Shown here one piece after another: positions 26,804 through 36,832 of a DNA stretch of 64,000 nt. The stretch covers positions 1-64,000 of the forward strand of contig NZ_JALNYS010000005.1 in assembly GCF_023229695.1 (NCBI RefSeq). Direction: 5' to 3'. Origin of the DNA: Sulfuricurvum sp. GTDB lineage: Bacteria; Campylobacterota; Campylobacteria; Campylobacterales; Sulfurimonadaceae. A program made the translations under genes and the position numbers. Each line of letters begins with the position of its first letter. Positions within the stretch are counted from its first letter, which is position 1. The notes under the pieces are model-generated. The model did no database searches, was not told the origin of the DNA, and saw nothing but the letters and a program-made list of their open reading frames with translations.

Positions 26804-26886
26804 CCCGCATCCGAAAGATGCGGGTAGCTTTAGGGGGTTGTAGGGACCCTAGTCCCTGCCATTTTACGGGCTTCGCCCGGAAAATG
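26804..26886. repeat. Cluster of three hairpins between convergent genes (REP-like)
   Basis: CCCGCATC/GATGCGGG (26804-26824), AGGGAC/GTCCCT (26842-26857) and CATTTT-CGGGC-TTC-GCCCG-AAAATG (26860-26886) follow one another between the convergent lipoprotein and HIT genes. They may end transcription from both sides or be dispersed palindromic repeats. Confidence 0.6.
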
Positions 26887-26900
26887 CGTAACATCAGTAA

Positions 26901-27257
26901 TTAAAAGAAATCTTTCGGATCCGCATCGGAAAAATGACCCCATTTTAGTTTAGCCCCTCCCAAAAGGTGAAAATGGAGATGTTTCACCTCTTGCCCGCCG
27001 TTTTCTCCTATATTGCTGATAATACGGTAACCGCTTTGATCGACTCCAACCGTTTTGGCGACCTCTTGCATAAATGTCCCCATTTTCCCCATTAGATCAC
27101 CTGAAATGTCATTAAAACTGTTATAATGTATTTTTGGAATAACAAGGACATGGACAGGGGCTTTGGGATTAATATCGTGAAATGCAAAAAAATCTTCGTT
27201 CTCCTGAACATGATTGGATGGGATTTCACGATTAACGATTTTACAAAAGAGACACAT
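26901..27257 (-). CDS. HIT-family nucleotide hydrolase (HinT-like)
   Basis: A 118-residue histidine-triad protein that hydrolyses AMP-linked substrates. The HIT motif is KHLHFHLLGG near residue 95, and the N-terminal CLFCKIVNREIPS, FAFHDINPKAPVHVLVIPK and RIISNIGENGGQ are family signatures. The start at 27257 (MCLF) is preferred to an ATG twelve bases upstream because GAGG lies at the correct distance. Single gene on the minus strand; a TACAAT-type -10 reads on this strand at 27280-27285. Confidence 0.94.
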   Translation of the reverse strand: MCLFCKIVNREIPSNHVQENEDFFAFHDINPKAPVHVLVIPKIHYNSFNDISGDLMGKMGTFMQEVAKTVGVDQSGYRIISNIGENGGQEVKHLHFHLLGGAKLKWGHFSDADPKDFF

Positions 27258-27329
27258 GGCAAACCTCATTTTTTAGGGTATTGTACCACAGTGCGTAAAC
27301 CTTGAAGCTTATTATAAAAGAGATTTGAT

Positions 27330-27335
27330 TACAAT
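27330..27335 (+). promoter_or_regulatory. Putative -10 box of pheS
   Basis: TACAAT in the context TTTGATTACAAT, 34 bases before the TTG start codon of pheS. A TATAAT on the opposite strand (27311-27316) could serve HIT. Confidence 0.45.
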
Positions 27336-27368
27336 ACGCGAACTTTAGGACTAGATGGAGATTTTATT

Positions 27369-28361
27369 TTGCAAGAGTGGTATGACGCTATAAAATCGGC
27401 CGATTCGATTGAGAGAATCGAAGAAATCCGCATTGCCGTATTCGGAAAAAAAGGGGTGTTGAGCGCTGAGTTCGCCCGTATGAAAGATGTCCCTGACACT
27501 GAAAAAGGGATTTTTGCCAAAGAGTTGAACCTTCATAAAGAGGGATTGAACGCTTTGCTGTTGGAGCGCAAACTTGTTTTGGCGATGGAACATTTGGAAG
27601 CGACGATGAAAAGCGAGTCCATTGATGTCAGCCTTTATTCGCCGCGTACCGAACGGGGTTCGCTTCATCCGGTAGCGGAGACAATGGACCGGATTGTTGA
27701 GTATTTTATTTCCATGAATTTTTCGGTTCAGACCGGGCCGATGGTGGAAGACGATTTTCACAATTTTGAGGCATTGAACCTTCCCAAATACCATCCTGCA
27801 CGGGATATGCAGGATACGTTTTATTTTAAAGACGCAAAACTTCTCCGTACCCATACGTCACCCGTACAGATCCGGACCATGTTGAGTCACAAACCTCCGA
27901 TCCGTATGATCGCACCGGGGGCCGTTTTCCGTCGGGATTACGATCTGACCCATACACCGATGTTTCATCAGGTAGAAGGATTGGTCGTCGAGGAAGCGGG
28001 CAAAGTTTCGTTTGCCAATTTGAAATTTATTTTGGAAGATTTTCTCAAAACGATGTTTGGAGATGTCGACGTCCGTTTCCGTCCGAGCTTTTTCCCCTTT
28101 ACCGAACCCTCAGCCGAAGTGGATATCAGCTGTATCTTCTGCGGCGGGGAGGGGTGCCGTGTCTGTTCGAAGACCGGATGGCTTGAAGTATTGGGATGCG
28201 GCATCGTCGATCCGAATGTTTTTAAAGCGGTCGGATACGAGAACGTCAGCGGATATGCGTTTGGGCTCGGAGTCGAGCGGTTTGCGATGTTGATCCACCG
28301 TATCGGGGATTTGCGATCGTTGTTTGAAGGTGATACGAGATTATTGGAGCAGTTTAGATGA
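27369..28361 (+). CDS. pheS: Phenylalanyl-tRNA synthetase alpha subunit
   Basis: A 330-residue catalytic subunit of the alpha2-beta2 enzyme. It begins with TTG at 27369: no ATG lies near the expected N-terminus ([20 protein letters not shown]) and GGAG sits eight bases upstream. A coiled-coil tRNA-binding N-terminus (about 1-85) is followed by the class II core, with motif 2 [16 protein letters not shown] and motif 3 [11 protein letters not shown]. It overlaps pheT by 4 bases. Confidence 0.96.
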   Translation: MQEWYDAIKSADSIERIEEIRIAVFGKKGVLSAEFARMKDVPDTEKGIFAKELNLHKEGLNALLLERKLVLAMEHLEATMKSESIDVSLYSPRTERGSLHPVAETMDRIVEYFISMNFSVQTGPMVEDDFHNFEALNLPKYHPARDMQDTFYFKDAKLLRTHTSPVQIRTMLSHKPPIRMIAPGAVFRRDYDLTHTPMFHQVEGLVVEEAGKVSFANLKFILEDFLKTMFGDVDVRFRPSFFPFTEPSAEVDISCIFCGGEGCRVCSKTGWLEVLGCGIVDPNVFKAVGYENVSGYAFGLGVERFAMLIHRIGDLRSLFEGDTRLLEQFR

Positions 28362-30691
28362 TCATTACGAAGAATTGGTTGAATGAATGGATCGATTTAA
28401 GCACGGTTTCTACCGAAAAGCTTCTTAAAACGTTTAATTCCATCGGGCTGGAAGTGGATCGTCACGATGTTGTCCGTGTTCCCGATAAGGTAGTCGTCGG
28501 TTTTGTTGAAAGTTGTGAACGTCACCCCGACGCCGATAAACTGAATGTGTGCCAGGTTAATGTCGGCCATGAAGTGCGTCAAATTGTCTGCGGCGCTTCG
28601 AATGTCCGTGCCGGTATCCATATCGCTTTGGCAACGGTCGGGGCGGTTCTTCCGGGCGATTTGAAAATCAAAGAGGCAAAACTTCGCGGTATCGAGTCAC
28701 ACGGAATGATCTGTTCGGCCAAAGAGATCGGCCTTCCCCCTATGGGTGAGGGGATCATGATCCTCGATAGCAGCATCGGAGTCCTTGAAGCGGGGAGAGC
28801 GTTAAACAGCTACGATCTGTTTAACGATGATCTGATTGAGATTGAGTTGACGGCAAATCGCGGAGACTGTCTCAGCATTTACGGTATGGCACGCGATTTG
28901 CGGGCTGCATTGAATAAGCCGTTGCGTGACATGACGAAAAAAGAGTATCAAGAAGGGAGATTGGGGATCGGGCGTCTTTTGCAGCTTCAGCATAGCGATA
29001 CCTATAATGTTGACCTCCGTTTCGGAGCGGTTGAACTCAAAGAACTTCATGTCCCGTTTTCAATCTCTCTGCGTCTGGCATTGATTGAAGAGGGGTATAC
29101 CTCTTCCGTAGATGCACTATTGCATTATACAACCCATAGCACCGGTGTGATTTTACGGGCCTATCCATTCGAAGCATTTGGTGATAAAGAGAGCGGAAAA
29201 GGGGTCATTACTTTAGAGAATGACGAAAACGGCTATGCGGCTCTTTATGGAAAAGAGAAGGTATCGATCGTCGGTGTTACCCAGATTGAAGAGAGTCGTT
29301 TTGACGCTAATAACGGATTGGCAATTATTGAAGCAAGTTACATTTCCCCTGAAATTATTGCCCGAAAAATGGGTGAAAATAAAATAAAAAGTTGTCCCTA
29401 CTATTATCGGACATCACGGGGAAGTGAACCGAAAATCGATATGGGGATCGATTTTGCGATGAAGCTTGTTGAAGCTTACTCCTCATCACAGATTTACGGC
29501 GGCACCATTGAGCTGGAATCGGCCCATGAACTTCGTATTATCAGTATCTCTGAAGAGGAGTGCGAGTCGTTTATCGGTATGAAAATTGATAAAACGACCA
29601 TTACCCAGATTTTTAAAAATCTGGGGATGGATATCAGTAAATCGAACGGTTCAACGTTTGCTATCGGTGTTCCCCGCTTTCGTCACGATATTGTCAATAA
29701 GCAAGATATTGTGGAAGAGATTGTCCGTATTGTCGGGATTGACAATATCCCCTCCAAACCGTTTGTTTTTGCAGAATTGAATCGAATGGGAAATGACCTG
29801 TCCGAATACAAAAAAACGCGTATGTACCGCCATCGTGCGGCACAAAGCGGTTTTTATGAGAGCGTTCATTTTGTTTTTAATGAACGTGCCATGCTTGAAA
29901 AATACGGCTTCGAGTGCATTGATCCCAGCGGAGAGTTGTTGAATCCGATTACGGCGACGATGGATACCCTTCGTCCTACTTTATTAGTCGGATTATTGCA
30001 GTCGGCCGGCAACAATATCAAAGTGAATCAAAAGAGAATTGCCCTTTTTGAAGCGGGTACGGTTTTTAATCCGGAACGTGCCGAGTCAAAACGTTTTTCG
30101 TTTATTGTGACGGGAGCGTTTGAGAATGAAAAACTTCACAATAGCGGCAAGCCGGCAGTGATCGATTTTGGAACGTTCACTCAGCTGATTTCCAATGTCA
30201 TCGGCGAATTTGAACTGGTTCAACACTCTGCGAAACACACTCTGGCTCACCCTTATATCTCCGCTAAAGTGATGATTGAGGGGAAAGAGGCGGGGGAGTT
30301 ATTCCGTCTGCATCCTCAGGTGGAAGAGGAGTTTGATCTTCCGCAGACTTTTTTATGCGAAATCGACACCGATTGCCTCCCTTATGCTCTGGTGGAAGCC
30401 AAAGCATATTCGAAATATCAGGCATCGTTTCGGGATTTGAGTTTGTTGGTTCCGAAATCGTTTCCGTATGAGCAGCTTAAAGCGGTTATTGCAAAACATG
30501 CATCCGAAGAGATTAAACGTTTTTATCCGGTTGACCGCTATCTTTCCGAAGCGTTGGGGGAACAAATGAGTTTGACCCTCCGTTTTGTCCTCCAATCGAA
30601 TGCGAAAACACTTGATGAAGAGGATATCTCTGCCGCAATGGAATCGATTCTCAACGGTTTGGGCGAAGATCTCGGAGTGAGTTTGCGATGA
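28358..30691 (+). CDS. pheT: Phenylalanyl-tRNA synthetase beta subunit
   Basis: A 777-residue subunit. An N-terminal tRNA-binding OB fold (about residues 40-150, [20 protein letters not shown]) is followed by the B3/B4 editing module, the B5 domain (about 395-470, with [18 protein letters not shown]), a catalytic-like core and the C-terminal ferredoxin-like anticodon-binding domain beginning at about [14 protein letters not shown]. Translationally coupled to pheS and, through another 4-base overlap, to aroA. Confidence 0.96.
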   Translation: MIITKNWLNEWIDLSTVSTEKLLKTFNSIGLEVDRHDVVRVPDKVVVGFVESCERHPDADKLNVCQVNVGHEVRQIVCGASNVRAGIHIALATVGAVLPGDLKIKEAKLRGIESHGMICSAKEIGLPPMGEGIMILDSSIGVLEAGRALNSYDLFNDDLIEIELTANRGDCLSIYGMARDLRAALNKPLRDMTKKEYQEGRLGIGRLLQLQHSDTYNVDLRFGAVELKELHVPFSISLRLALIEEGYTSSVDALLHYTTHSTGVILRAYPFEAFGDKESGKGVITLENDENGYAALYGKEKVSIVGVTQIEESRFDANNGLAIIEASYISPEIIARKMGENKIKSCPYYYRTSRGSEPKIDMGIDFAMKLVEAYSSSQIYGGTIELESAHELRIISISEEECESFIGMKIDKTTITQIFKNLGMDISKSNGSTFAIGVPRFRHDIVNKQDIVEEIVRIVGIDNIPSKPFVFAELNRMGNDLSEYKKTRMYRHRAAQSGFYESVHFVFNERAMLEKYGFECIDPSGELLNPITATMDTLRPTLLVGLLQSAGNNIKVNQKRIALFEAGTVFNPERAESKRFSFIVTGAFENEKLHNSGKPAVIDFGTFTQLISNVIGEFELVQHSAKHTLAHPYISAKVMIEGKEAGELFRLHPQVEEEFDLPQTFLCEIDTDCLPYALVEAKAYSKYQASFRDLSLLVPKSFPYEQLKAVIAKHASEEIKRFYPVDRYLSEALGEQMSLTLRFVLQSNAKTLDEEDISAAMESILNGLGEDLGVSLR

Positions 30692-31965
30692 TGCGTGCCA
30701 AGGTCTACCCTTCCGAATCGTTTCATCTGCGAAGTGATGCGATCGCACCCGATAAATCGATATCGCATCGAAGCGCAATGTTTGCGATTCTTGCCGAAGG
30801 GGAGAGTCGGATCGAAAATTTTCTAAGAGCGGAAGACACCCTCAATACCCTGACAATTGTCGGCCATTTGGGTGCAGAGATCTACGATGACGGATCGGTG
30901 ATAACAATTCGCTCCAATGGGATTAAAGAGACGCCGGAAATTCTTGATTGCGGAAACTCGGGGACCGGGATGCGTCTCTTTTGCGGTCTTCTCTCTTCGG
31001 CAGAGGGGCATTTTGTCCTTACCGGTGACGAGTATCTTAAGCGTCGTCCGATGAAAAGGGTGACGCAGCCACTTCGAAATATCGGAGCGAAACTCGACGG
31101 ACGTAATAACGGCGATCTCGCACCGCTATGCATCCGGGGCGCTTCGTTAAATGCGTTTGAGTATGAATCGAAAATTGCTTCAGCCCAGGTTAAGAGCGCC
31201 ATGATTTTGGCTGCGTTACGATCCAATGGCGTATGCACATTCCGTGAGCCTGAACTAAGCCGTGACCACACGGAACGGATGCTTGCCGGTATGGGGGCCC
31301 GTATCGAAGTCGAAGGGTTGCAGACGCGTATATGGCCCCTTGAAAAAGGACTCTCTCCTTTGAATATTCGTGTTCCGGCGGATCCTTCGAGTGCTTTTTT
31401 CTTTGCGGTTGCTGCGGCAATCACTCCGGGCGGGCATACGATTATTGAGGGGGTGACCCTCAATCCGACCCGTATCGAAGCGTTTAAAGTGCTTGAAAAG
31501 ATGGGAGCCGAGATTACCTATACGCTGAGTGATGAGCGCTATGAACCCATCGGCACGATTGAAGTGAAGTATGCCCCTTTAAGAGCGGTAACGGTAGAGG
31601 AGAACATCTCCTGGTTAATCGACGAACTCCCGGCCCTCTCTATTGCGATGGCGTGTGCTGAGGGGAAAAGTATCGTCAAAAATGCCGAAGAGCTGCGCGT
31701 TAAGGAATCGGACCGTATTAAAACGGTGGTGGATAATCTGAACCTCTGCGGAATCGAGACGGAAGAGTATCCTGACGGATATGCGGTAATCGGCGGAGAA
31801 CTCAAATCCGCAACCCTTAAGAGTTACGGAGATCACCGAATCGCGATGAGTTTTTTGATCGCCGGACTAAAATGCGGAACAGAGGTGGAGGATGTTGAGT
31901 GTATCAATACCTCTTTTCCCAATTTTTTCGAACTGTTAGCCCAATGTACCAAGGTAGAGCGATGA
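30688..31965 (+). CDS. aroA: 3-phosphoshikimate 1-carboxyvinyltransferase (EPSP synthase)
   Basis: A 425-residue two-domain enzyme of the shikimate pathway joining PEP to shikimate-3-phosphate. Signatures: [12 protein letters not shown] near the N-terminus, [15 protein letters not shown], and the C-terminal VKESDRIKT and [10 protein letters not shown]. Two adjacent ATG codons open the frame (30688 and 30691). It sits between pheT and ispH with 4-base overlaps on both sides, so the four genes are co-translated. Confidence 0.96.
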   Translation: MMRAKVYPSESFHLRSDAIAPDKSISHRSAMFAILAEGESRIENFLRAEDTLNTLTIVGHLGAEIYDDGSVITIRSNGIKETPEILDCGNSGTGMRLFCGLLSSAEGHFVLTGDEYLKRRPMKRVTQPLRNIGAKLDGRNNGDLAPLCIRGASLNAFEYESKIASAQVKSAMILAALRSNGVCTFREPELSRDHTERMLAGMGARIEVEGLQTRIWPLEKGLSPLNIRVPADPSSAFFFAVAAAITPGGHTIIEGVTLNPTRIEAFKVLEKMGAEITYTLSDERYEPIGTIEVKYAPLRAVTVEENISWLIDELPALSIAMACAEGKSIVKNAEELRVKESDRIKTVVDNLNLCGIETEEYPDGYAVIGGELKSATLKSYGDHRIAMSFLIAGLKCGTEVEDVECINTSFPNFFELLAQCTKVER

Positions 31966-32795
31966 AGATTCAGTTGGCGGAAAGTTACGGATTCTGCTTC
32001 GGTGTGAAGCGGGCAATAAAAATTGCCGAAGAGAATACCAATTCGGCAACCTACGGTCCTCTGATCCATAATCCGAACGAAATTGAGCGTCTTAAAAAAG
32101 ATTTTAACGTTGCGTTAGCCGAAAATCTGGAGAGTTTTAAAGCGGGTGACACGGCAGTTATCCGTACGCACGGGATTCCCAAGCAGGAGCTTGCTCTTTT
32201 GCATGAACGCAGCGTCAACGTTATCGATGCAACCTGCCCTTACGTCACCAAACCGCAGCAGATTTGTGAAGAGATGTCGGCGCAAGGATACGACATCGTC
32301 ATTTTTGGCGATGAAGCTCACCCTGAAATCAAAGGGGTCAAAAGCTATGCGATTGATCACGTTTTTGTGGTGAACAGCGCGGATGAAGTCGATGCGCTCC
32401 GTTTGCGGGAAAAAGTAGCCGTTGTCGCGCAGACCACCCGCAAAATTGAAGAGTATCAGCAGATTGTCGGGCGCTTGATGGCAAATCATAAGGAAGTCCG
32501 TGTATTTAACACGATCTGCAATGCGACGTTTGATAACCAAGATGCGGTACGCAAACTCTCCCAAGAGGCCGATGTTATGATAATTATCGGCGGAAAAAAC
32601 TCTTCGAATACCAAACAGCTCCACTCCATAGCAAAAGATTTTTGCAGCGACAGTTACTATGTCGAAAGTGAAGAAGATCTTCAAAACGGCTGGTTCAACG
32701 GCAAAAATTTTTGCGGTATCAGTGCGGGTGCGTCTACTCCCGATTGGATCATTCAAAACGTAATTGAACGAATTCAACAAATTACCTCTGTATAA
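31962..32795 (+). CDS. ispH: 4-hydroxy-3-methylbut-2-enyl diphosphate reductase (IspH/LytB)
   Basis: A 277-residue iron-sulphur enzyme that makes IPP and DMAPP in the last step of the MEP pathway. The three cluster-binding Cys are in [18 protein letters not shown] and [10 protein letters not shown]. The start at 31962 ([14 protein letters not shown]) overlaps aroA by 4 bases; the frame is open back to 31899, but that extension lies inside aroA and has no family counterpart. Confidence 0.96.
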   Translation: MKIQLAESYGFCFGVKRAIKIAEENTNSATYGPLIHNPNEIERLKKDFNVALAENLESFKAGDTAVIRTHGIPKQELALLHERSVNVIDATCPYVTKPQQICEEMSAQGYDIVIFGDEAHPEIKGVKSYAIDHVFVVNSADEVDALRLREKVAVVAQTTRKIEEYQQIVGRLMANHKEVRVFNTICNATFDNQDAVRKLSQEADVMIIIGGKNSSNTKQLHSIAKDFCSDSYYVESEEDLQNGWFNGKNFCGISAGASTPDWIIQNVIERIQQITSV

Positions 32796-32831
32796 AAGTA
32801 TCGTCTAAACTCCAGAAAAGCATTTTTTCGC

Positions 32832-32837
32832 TATAAT
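32832..32837 (+). promoter_or_regulatory. -10 box of rpsA
   Basis: A perfect TATAAT in the context TTCGCTATAAT, 30 bases before the rpsA ATG, with TAAGGGAATAGG as the ribosome site. Confidence 0.6.
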
Positions 32838-32867
32838 CAGCCAATTTTTAGTTATAAGGGAATAGGC

Positions 32868-34523
32868 ATGGCTTTCGATAACGAAGCATTTGAAGAAGAA
32901 AATTTTGCTGAAATGCTGGAGGCATCTTTCAAAGAGCAAGAATCCACACGCATTACAGAGGGTGAAATCGTAGAGATCCAGGAAGAAGAGAACCGCGCAT
33001 TGGTAGGTGTAGGTGAAAAGCTTGAAGGTATCGTTTCACTCGATGAGATTCGTGATGCGGATGGAAAACTCCTCTTTAACGTCGGCGATAAAATTATGGT
33101 TATGGTGATGGGTCACTACAATGAGCGTCCTAAAATCTCCTATAAAAAAGTGCTTGAGCAAGAGAAAACATTGGCGTTTATCAATGCGCACAAAGAGGAT
33201 TTTGAATCGGTTGTAATTGAAGCATTGGTTACGAAGAAAAATAAAGGCGGGTATCTTCTGGAAGCGGATGATGTTCACTTTTTTCTTCCGCGCTCTCTCG
33301 CTGCGTTTAAAGATACCGATCAGGTTGTCGGCAAAACGATTAAAGCGCAAGTGGTTAAAGTTGACCCTGCCGAAGCGTCGATTGTCGTATCACGCCGCAA
33401 ACTCTTTAATGATGAGCGTAAGCGTAAAAAAGAGGTTATCGATGCTTTGATGGAAGAGGACAAAATCATCGAAGGTACCGTTAAAAAGATTACCAGTTAC
33501 GGTATGTTCGTTGATGTCGGCGGAATTGACGGGTTGGTTCATTACAATGAAATCAGCTACAAAGGGCCGGTTAATCCTTCTAAATTGTATAAAGAAGGGG
33601 ATGTGGTTACCGTTAAAGCGATTGCTTATGACAAAGACAAGCGACACCTTTCCCTCTCGATCAAAGCGGTTCAGCCCGATCCGTGGAGAGAAGTAGAAGA
33701 GGCGCTGGAAGAGGGTGACACGATCACCGTTACCGTTAGCAACATTGAACCGTACGGTATTTTTGTTGACTTGGGTAACGATATCGAAGGTTTCTTGCAT
33801 ATTTCCGAAATTACGTGGGATAAAAACATCAAGCACCCTAAAGATTACTTAACGGTAGGTCAGGAGATTGATGTAGAAGTGATCGAGATCAACTCGAAAA
33901 CCCATAAATTGCGTGTATCGTACAAGCGTCTTCAACCAAAACCTTTTGAAGAATTTACCAAAAAATTCAAAGAGGGTGATGTTGTCAAGGGGTCCGTTAC
34001 GTCATTGACCGATTTCGGCGCATTTGTAAAAGTAGGTACGGTTGAAGGATTGCTTCACAATCAAGACCTTTCTTGGGACAAGAATGTCAAATGCAAAGAG
34101 ACACTCAAAGTGGGTGACGAAATTGAAGTGAAAATTGCCAAGATCAATGTGGAAGATGAAAAAATTTCATTGAACCGTAAATCATTGGAAGAGAGTCCAA
34201 TCGATCTTTTCGCAGCAAACCACAAAATGAACGAAGTGGTTACGGCAACGGTTCGTGATGTCAAAGATTTCGGTGTATTCGTATCCTTGCCGGGGGGAGT
34301 TGACGCCCTTATCCGCAATGAAGACCTTTATCCGTTGACTCCGGAAGAGATTGTCATCGGACAAACACTGGAAGCGGCAATTTTGGTCATTGATGCGAAA
34401 CGTGACCGTATCCGTCTTTCGGTTAAAAAATTGGAACGTATCAAAGATCAAGAGATGCTTGACGAAATCAACGATAACGACGGCCACAGCCTTGGTGATT
34501 TGATTAAAGATAAATTGAAATAA
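32868..34523 (+). CDS. rpsA: 30S ribosomal protein S1
   Basis: A 551-residue protein with six consecutive S1 RNA-binding repeats: the first two ribosome-binding repeats occupy roughly residues 30-180, the next four (for example GTVKKITSYGMFVDVGGIDG, VSNIEPYGIFVDLG, GSVTSLTDFGAFVKVG and VRDVKDFGVFVSLPGG) carry the mRNA-binding surface. It brings mRNA to the 30S subunit. Strong own promoter. A membrane protein gene and serA follow within a few bases. Confidence 0.96.
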   Translation: MAFDNEAFEEENFAEMLEASFKEQESTRITEGEIVEIQEEENRALVGVGEKLEGIVSLDEIRDADGKLLFNVGDKIMVMVMGHYNERPKISYKKVLEQEKTLAFINAHKEDFESVVIEALVTKKNKGGYLLEADDVHFFLPRSLAAFKDTDQVVGKTIKAQVVKVDPAEASIVVSRRKLFNDERKRKKEVIDALMEEDKIIEGTVKKITSYGMFVDVGGIDGLVHYNEISYKGPVNPSKLYKEGDVVTVKAIAYDKDKRHLSLSIKAVQPDPWREVEEALEEGDTITVTVSNIEPYGIFVDLGNDIEGFLHISEITWDKNIKHPKDYLTVGQEIDVEVIEINSKTHKLRVSYKRLQPKPFEEFTKKFKEGDVVKGSVTSLTDFGAFVKVGTVEGLLHNQDLSWDKNVKCKETLKVGDEIEVKIAKINVEDEKISLNRKSLEESPIDLFAANHKMNEVVTATVRDVKDFGVFVSLPGGVDALIRNEDLYPLTPEEIVIGQTLEAAILVIDAKRDRIRLSVKKLERIKDQEMLDEINDNDGHSLGDLIKDKLK

Positions 34524-34528
34524 ATCCA

Positions 34529-35014
34529 ATGCAGCGAATCGCCTACTGGCTGTTTCCCCTTATAGCGGTTGCAGTGGCGATATTTATTATTGTGTTTATG
34601 ATCCAGATTAATTCTGCTCCCCCTTCGGCAAAGGGTGAACCCTCTTCCTCCGGTGAGGAGAGGGGTACTCCGGTAAAAGAGGGGGAAGCAGGGTGGCTTG
34701 AACGGTTCTCTTCGGAAGAGGATAAGAGCCATTTATACCCGCTTAACGAACTTACTTTAGAGTTGGACACACTATCAGCGCAGGGGGAAGAAGTTTCTTT
34801 TCGCCTTTCGGTTCCGCTGAAAAATGACTATGAGCTTTTTTGCCTTAAGCAGGAGCTTAAAAAAAGAGATTTCCCCTATTTTTTGCAAAAAGAGGGGGAT
34901 GATATGACGCTTTTGGTTGATTCTAATAATCAAAGTGAGCTCGAATCCCTTGTAACAAAACTAAAAACCTACCAAATTATGGCGACGGTGTCGCCACTCA
35001 TAGAGGAAAAGTAA
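34529..35014 (+). CDS. Hypothetical single-TM protein between rpsA and serA
   Basis: A 161-residue bitopic protein: one N-terminal TM helix (about residues 6-28, LFPLIAVAVAIFIIVFMIQ), a low-complexity Ser/Pro/Glu/Gly linker (about 32-65), and a C-terminal domain of about 90 residues with beta-alpha-beta character (FRLSVPLKNDYELFCLKQEL, DDMTLLVDSN), reminiscent in outline of SPOR-like domains but without a clear match. Overlap of one base with serA. Function unknown. Confidence 0.75.
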   Translation: MQRIAYWLFPLIAVAVAIFIIVFMIQINSAPPSAKGEPSSSGEERGTPVKEGEAGWLERFSSEEDKSHLYPLNELTLELDTLSAQGEEVSFRLSVPLKNDYELFCLKQELKKRDFPYFLQKEGDDMTLLVDSNNQSELESLVTKLKTYQIMATVSPLIEEK

Positions 35015-36603
35015 TGGAAAAATTCAAAATTGTCGTATGTGATCATATCCACGAAGAGGGTCTGAATATCTTACGAAACGATGATCAGATAGAGATGATT
35101 TTCGCTGCGGACATGGATAAGACTGCACTTTTGGATGTGGTGGCCACTGCCGACGTTGCAATTACCCGAAGTTCTACCGATGTGGACGATAAATTTATTC
35201 AGGCGGCAAAGGGGAAACTCAAAGCCGTCGTTCGTGCCGGTGTCGGTGTCGATAATGTCGATATCCCGGGATGTTCGAAAGAGGGGATTATCGTTATGAA
35301 CGTACCGACGGCCAACACCATCGCCGCTGTTGAGTTGACGATGACTCATATGCTCTCGTGTATGCGTATGTTCCCGTATTCCCACGATCATTTGAAAAAC
35401 CAGCGTGTCTGGAAACGGGAAAAATGGTACGGATTTGAGCTCAAAGGGAAAAAGCTGGGGGTAATCGGATTCGGTAACATCGGAAGCCGTGTAGGGATCC
35501 GTTCCAAAGCGTTCGAGATGGATGTTATCGCATACGATCCCTACATCCATGCCTCTAAAGCAACCGATGTCGGCGCCAAATATACGACCAATTTTGATGA
35601 GATCCTCGCCTGTGATATTATCACGATCCACACGCCGAAAAACAAAGAGACGGTGGGGATGATCGGTGCGGATGAAATCGCCAAAATGAAAGACGGCGTC
35701 GTCCTGATCAACTGTGCACGCGGTGGTCTCTACGACGAAGAGGCTCTGTATGAGGGGTTGAAATCGGGGAAAATCCGTTTTGCCGGAATCGACGTATTCA
35801 ACAAAGAACCGGCAACCGATCACAAGCTCCTCGATCTGGATAACATCTGTGTCTCACCGCACTTGGGAGCCAACACGTTTGAATCGCAATACAACATCGG
35901 TGTCGAAGCGGCTCAACAGGCGATCGAAGCGGCCAAAGGGATAGCGTATCCCCATGCGCTGAACCTGCCGATCGATGAGACGAAGATTCCGTCGTTTGTC
36001 AAACCGTTCCTCGAAATGGGGCAAAAAATCGGTTTTCTCGCATCCCAGATGAACAAAGCGCCGATCCTCTCGATCAAGGTAAGCGGACGCGGCGATATCG
36101 CCGAATACGTCACCTCTCTCGCTACGTTTGTAACAGTGGGTGCTTTGGCGGATATTTCGGGCGATACGATCAACTACGTCAATGCCGATTTCGTCGCCAA
36201 AGAGCGCGGAATCAAAATCGATACAGAAACTCTTCCGGAAAGTCCGGTCTACAAAAACCTCGTAACGGTTAAAGTGACCACGGACAAAGGGGTCATCGAG
36301 ATCAGTGCAACGATGTTCAACGAAGACGTACAGCGTATCGTCGATATCAACGGATTCGGGATCGATGTCGAACCGGCCGGAAATATGATCCTCTTTAAAA
36401 ATACCGATGTACCGGGTGTAATCGGTCAGGTGGGAACTCTGTTGGCGGCCCATAACGTCAATATCGCCGATTTCCGTCTCGGACGCAACAAAAGCGGTGA
36501 AGCACTTGCCGTCATCATCGTCGATTCGGCTGTCAACGACAAAACACTCAAAGAGCTTGCGGCCTTGAATGCCTGCATCAGCGTCTCTTACGCACGCATT
36601 TAA
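35014..36603 (+). CDS. serA: D-3-phosphoglycerate dehydrogenase
   Basis: A 529-residue long-form enzyme that starts serine synthesis by oxidising 3-phosphoglycerate. The NAD-binding loop is GVIGFGNIGSRVG, the catalytic Arg/Glu/His are in INCARGGLYDEEAL and SPHLGANTFESQ regions, an ASB-like intervening domain covers about 315-450, and an ACT regulatory domain closes the protein (VPGVIGQVGTLLAAHNVNI). The C-terminal ACT domain suggests serine feedback. One base overlap with the preceding gene. Confidence 0.96.
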   Translation: MEKFKIVVCDHIHEEGLNILRNDDQIEMIFAADMDKTALLDVVATADVAITRSSTDVDDKFIQAAKGKLKAVVRAGVGVDNVDIPGCSKEGIIVMNVPTANTIAAVELTMTHMLSCMRMFPYSHDHLKNQRVWKREKWYGFELKGKKLGVIGFGNIGSRVGIRSKAFEMDVIAYDPYIHASKATDVGAKYTTNFDEILACDIITIHTPKNKETVGMIGADEIAKMKDGVVLINCARGGLYDEEALYEGLKSGKIRFAGIDVFNKEPATDHKLLDLDNICVSPHLGANTFESQYNIGVEAAQQAIEAAKGIAYPHALNLPIDETKIPSFVKPFLEMGQKIGFLASQMNKAPILSIKVSGRGDIAEYVTSLATFVTVGALADISGDTINYVNADFVAKERGIKIDTETLPESPVYKNLVTVKVTTDKGVIEISATMFNEDVQRIVDINGFGIDVEPAGNMILFKNTDVPGVIGQVGTLLAAHNVNIADFRLGRNKSGEALAVIIVDSAVNDKTLKELAALNACISVSYARI

Positions 36604-36638
36604 TCTTCTTTCCCTTCGGGGAGCCCCCTTTTCAAAAC

Positions 36639-36657
36639 TTTCTTGATCTTTTCTTGA
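36639..36657 (+). promoter_or_regulatory. Direct repeat, candidate KdpE operator
   Basis: TTTCTTGA occurs at 36639-36646 and 36650-36657, exactly one helical turn (11 bases) apart, with a weaker TTTTTTGA at 36682-36689. The pair ends about 45 bases before the -10 box. Direct repeats with 10-11 base period are the usual targets of OmpR-family regulators such as KdpE. Confidence 0.45.
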
Positions 36658-36702
36658 CATCTTTATTGCGTTATTTGAGCTTTTTTTGACCGCTTTCGGG
36701 GG

Positions 36703-36708
36703 TATGAT
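36703..36708 (+). promoter_or_regulatory. Putative -10 box of the kdp operon
   Basis: TATGAT preceded by a GGGGG tract, 35 bases before the first kdp start codon. No better box is present in the 139-base gap after serA. Confidence 0.5.
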
Positions 36709-36742
36709 ACTACTTGAAATTTATTCTGTAATGGAGTCAAAG

Positions 36743-36832
36743 ATGATGGTTGATATGATTGTAGGCGCAACGCTTGCACTCTCTTTGCTACTGTACTTCG
36801 TTTATACCCTTGTAAAGATTGAGGAGCTGTAA
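36743..36832 (+). CDS. kdpF: KdpF-like small membrane subunit
   Basis: A 29-residue hydrophobic peptide (MMVDMIVGATLALSLLLYF, then VYTLVKIEEL). It has a GGAG ribosome site eight bases upstream and its stop codon abuts the kdpA ATG. Size, single TM helix and position before kdpA match KdpF, which stabilises the KdpABC complex. An in-frame ATG at 36731 is possible but lacks a Shine-Dalgarno sequence. Confidence 0.8.
   Translation: MMVDMIVGATLALSLLLYFVYTLVKIEEL

Noticed and set aside
31899..31961. N-terminal extension of ispH
   Set aside because: It lies inside aroA; the normal IspH N-terminus starts at 31962 with a 4-base overlap.
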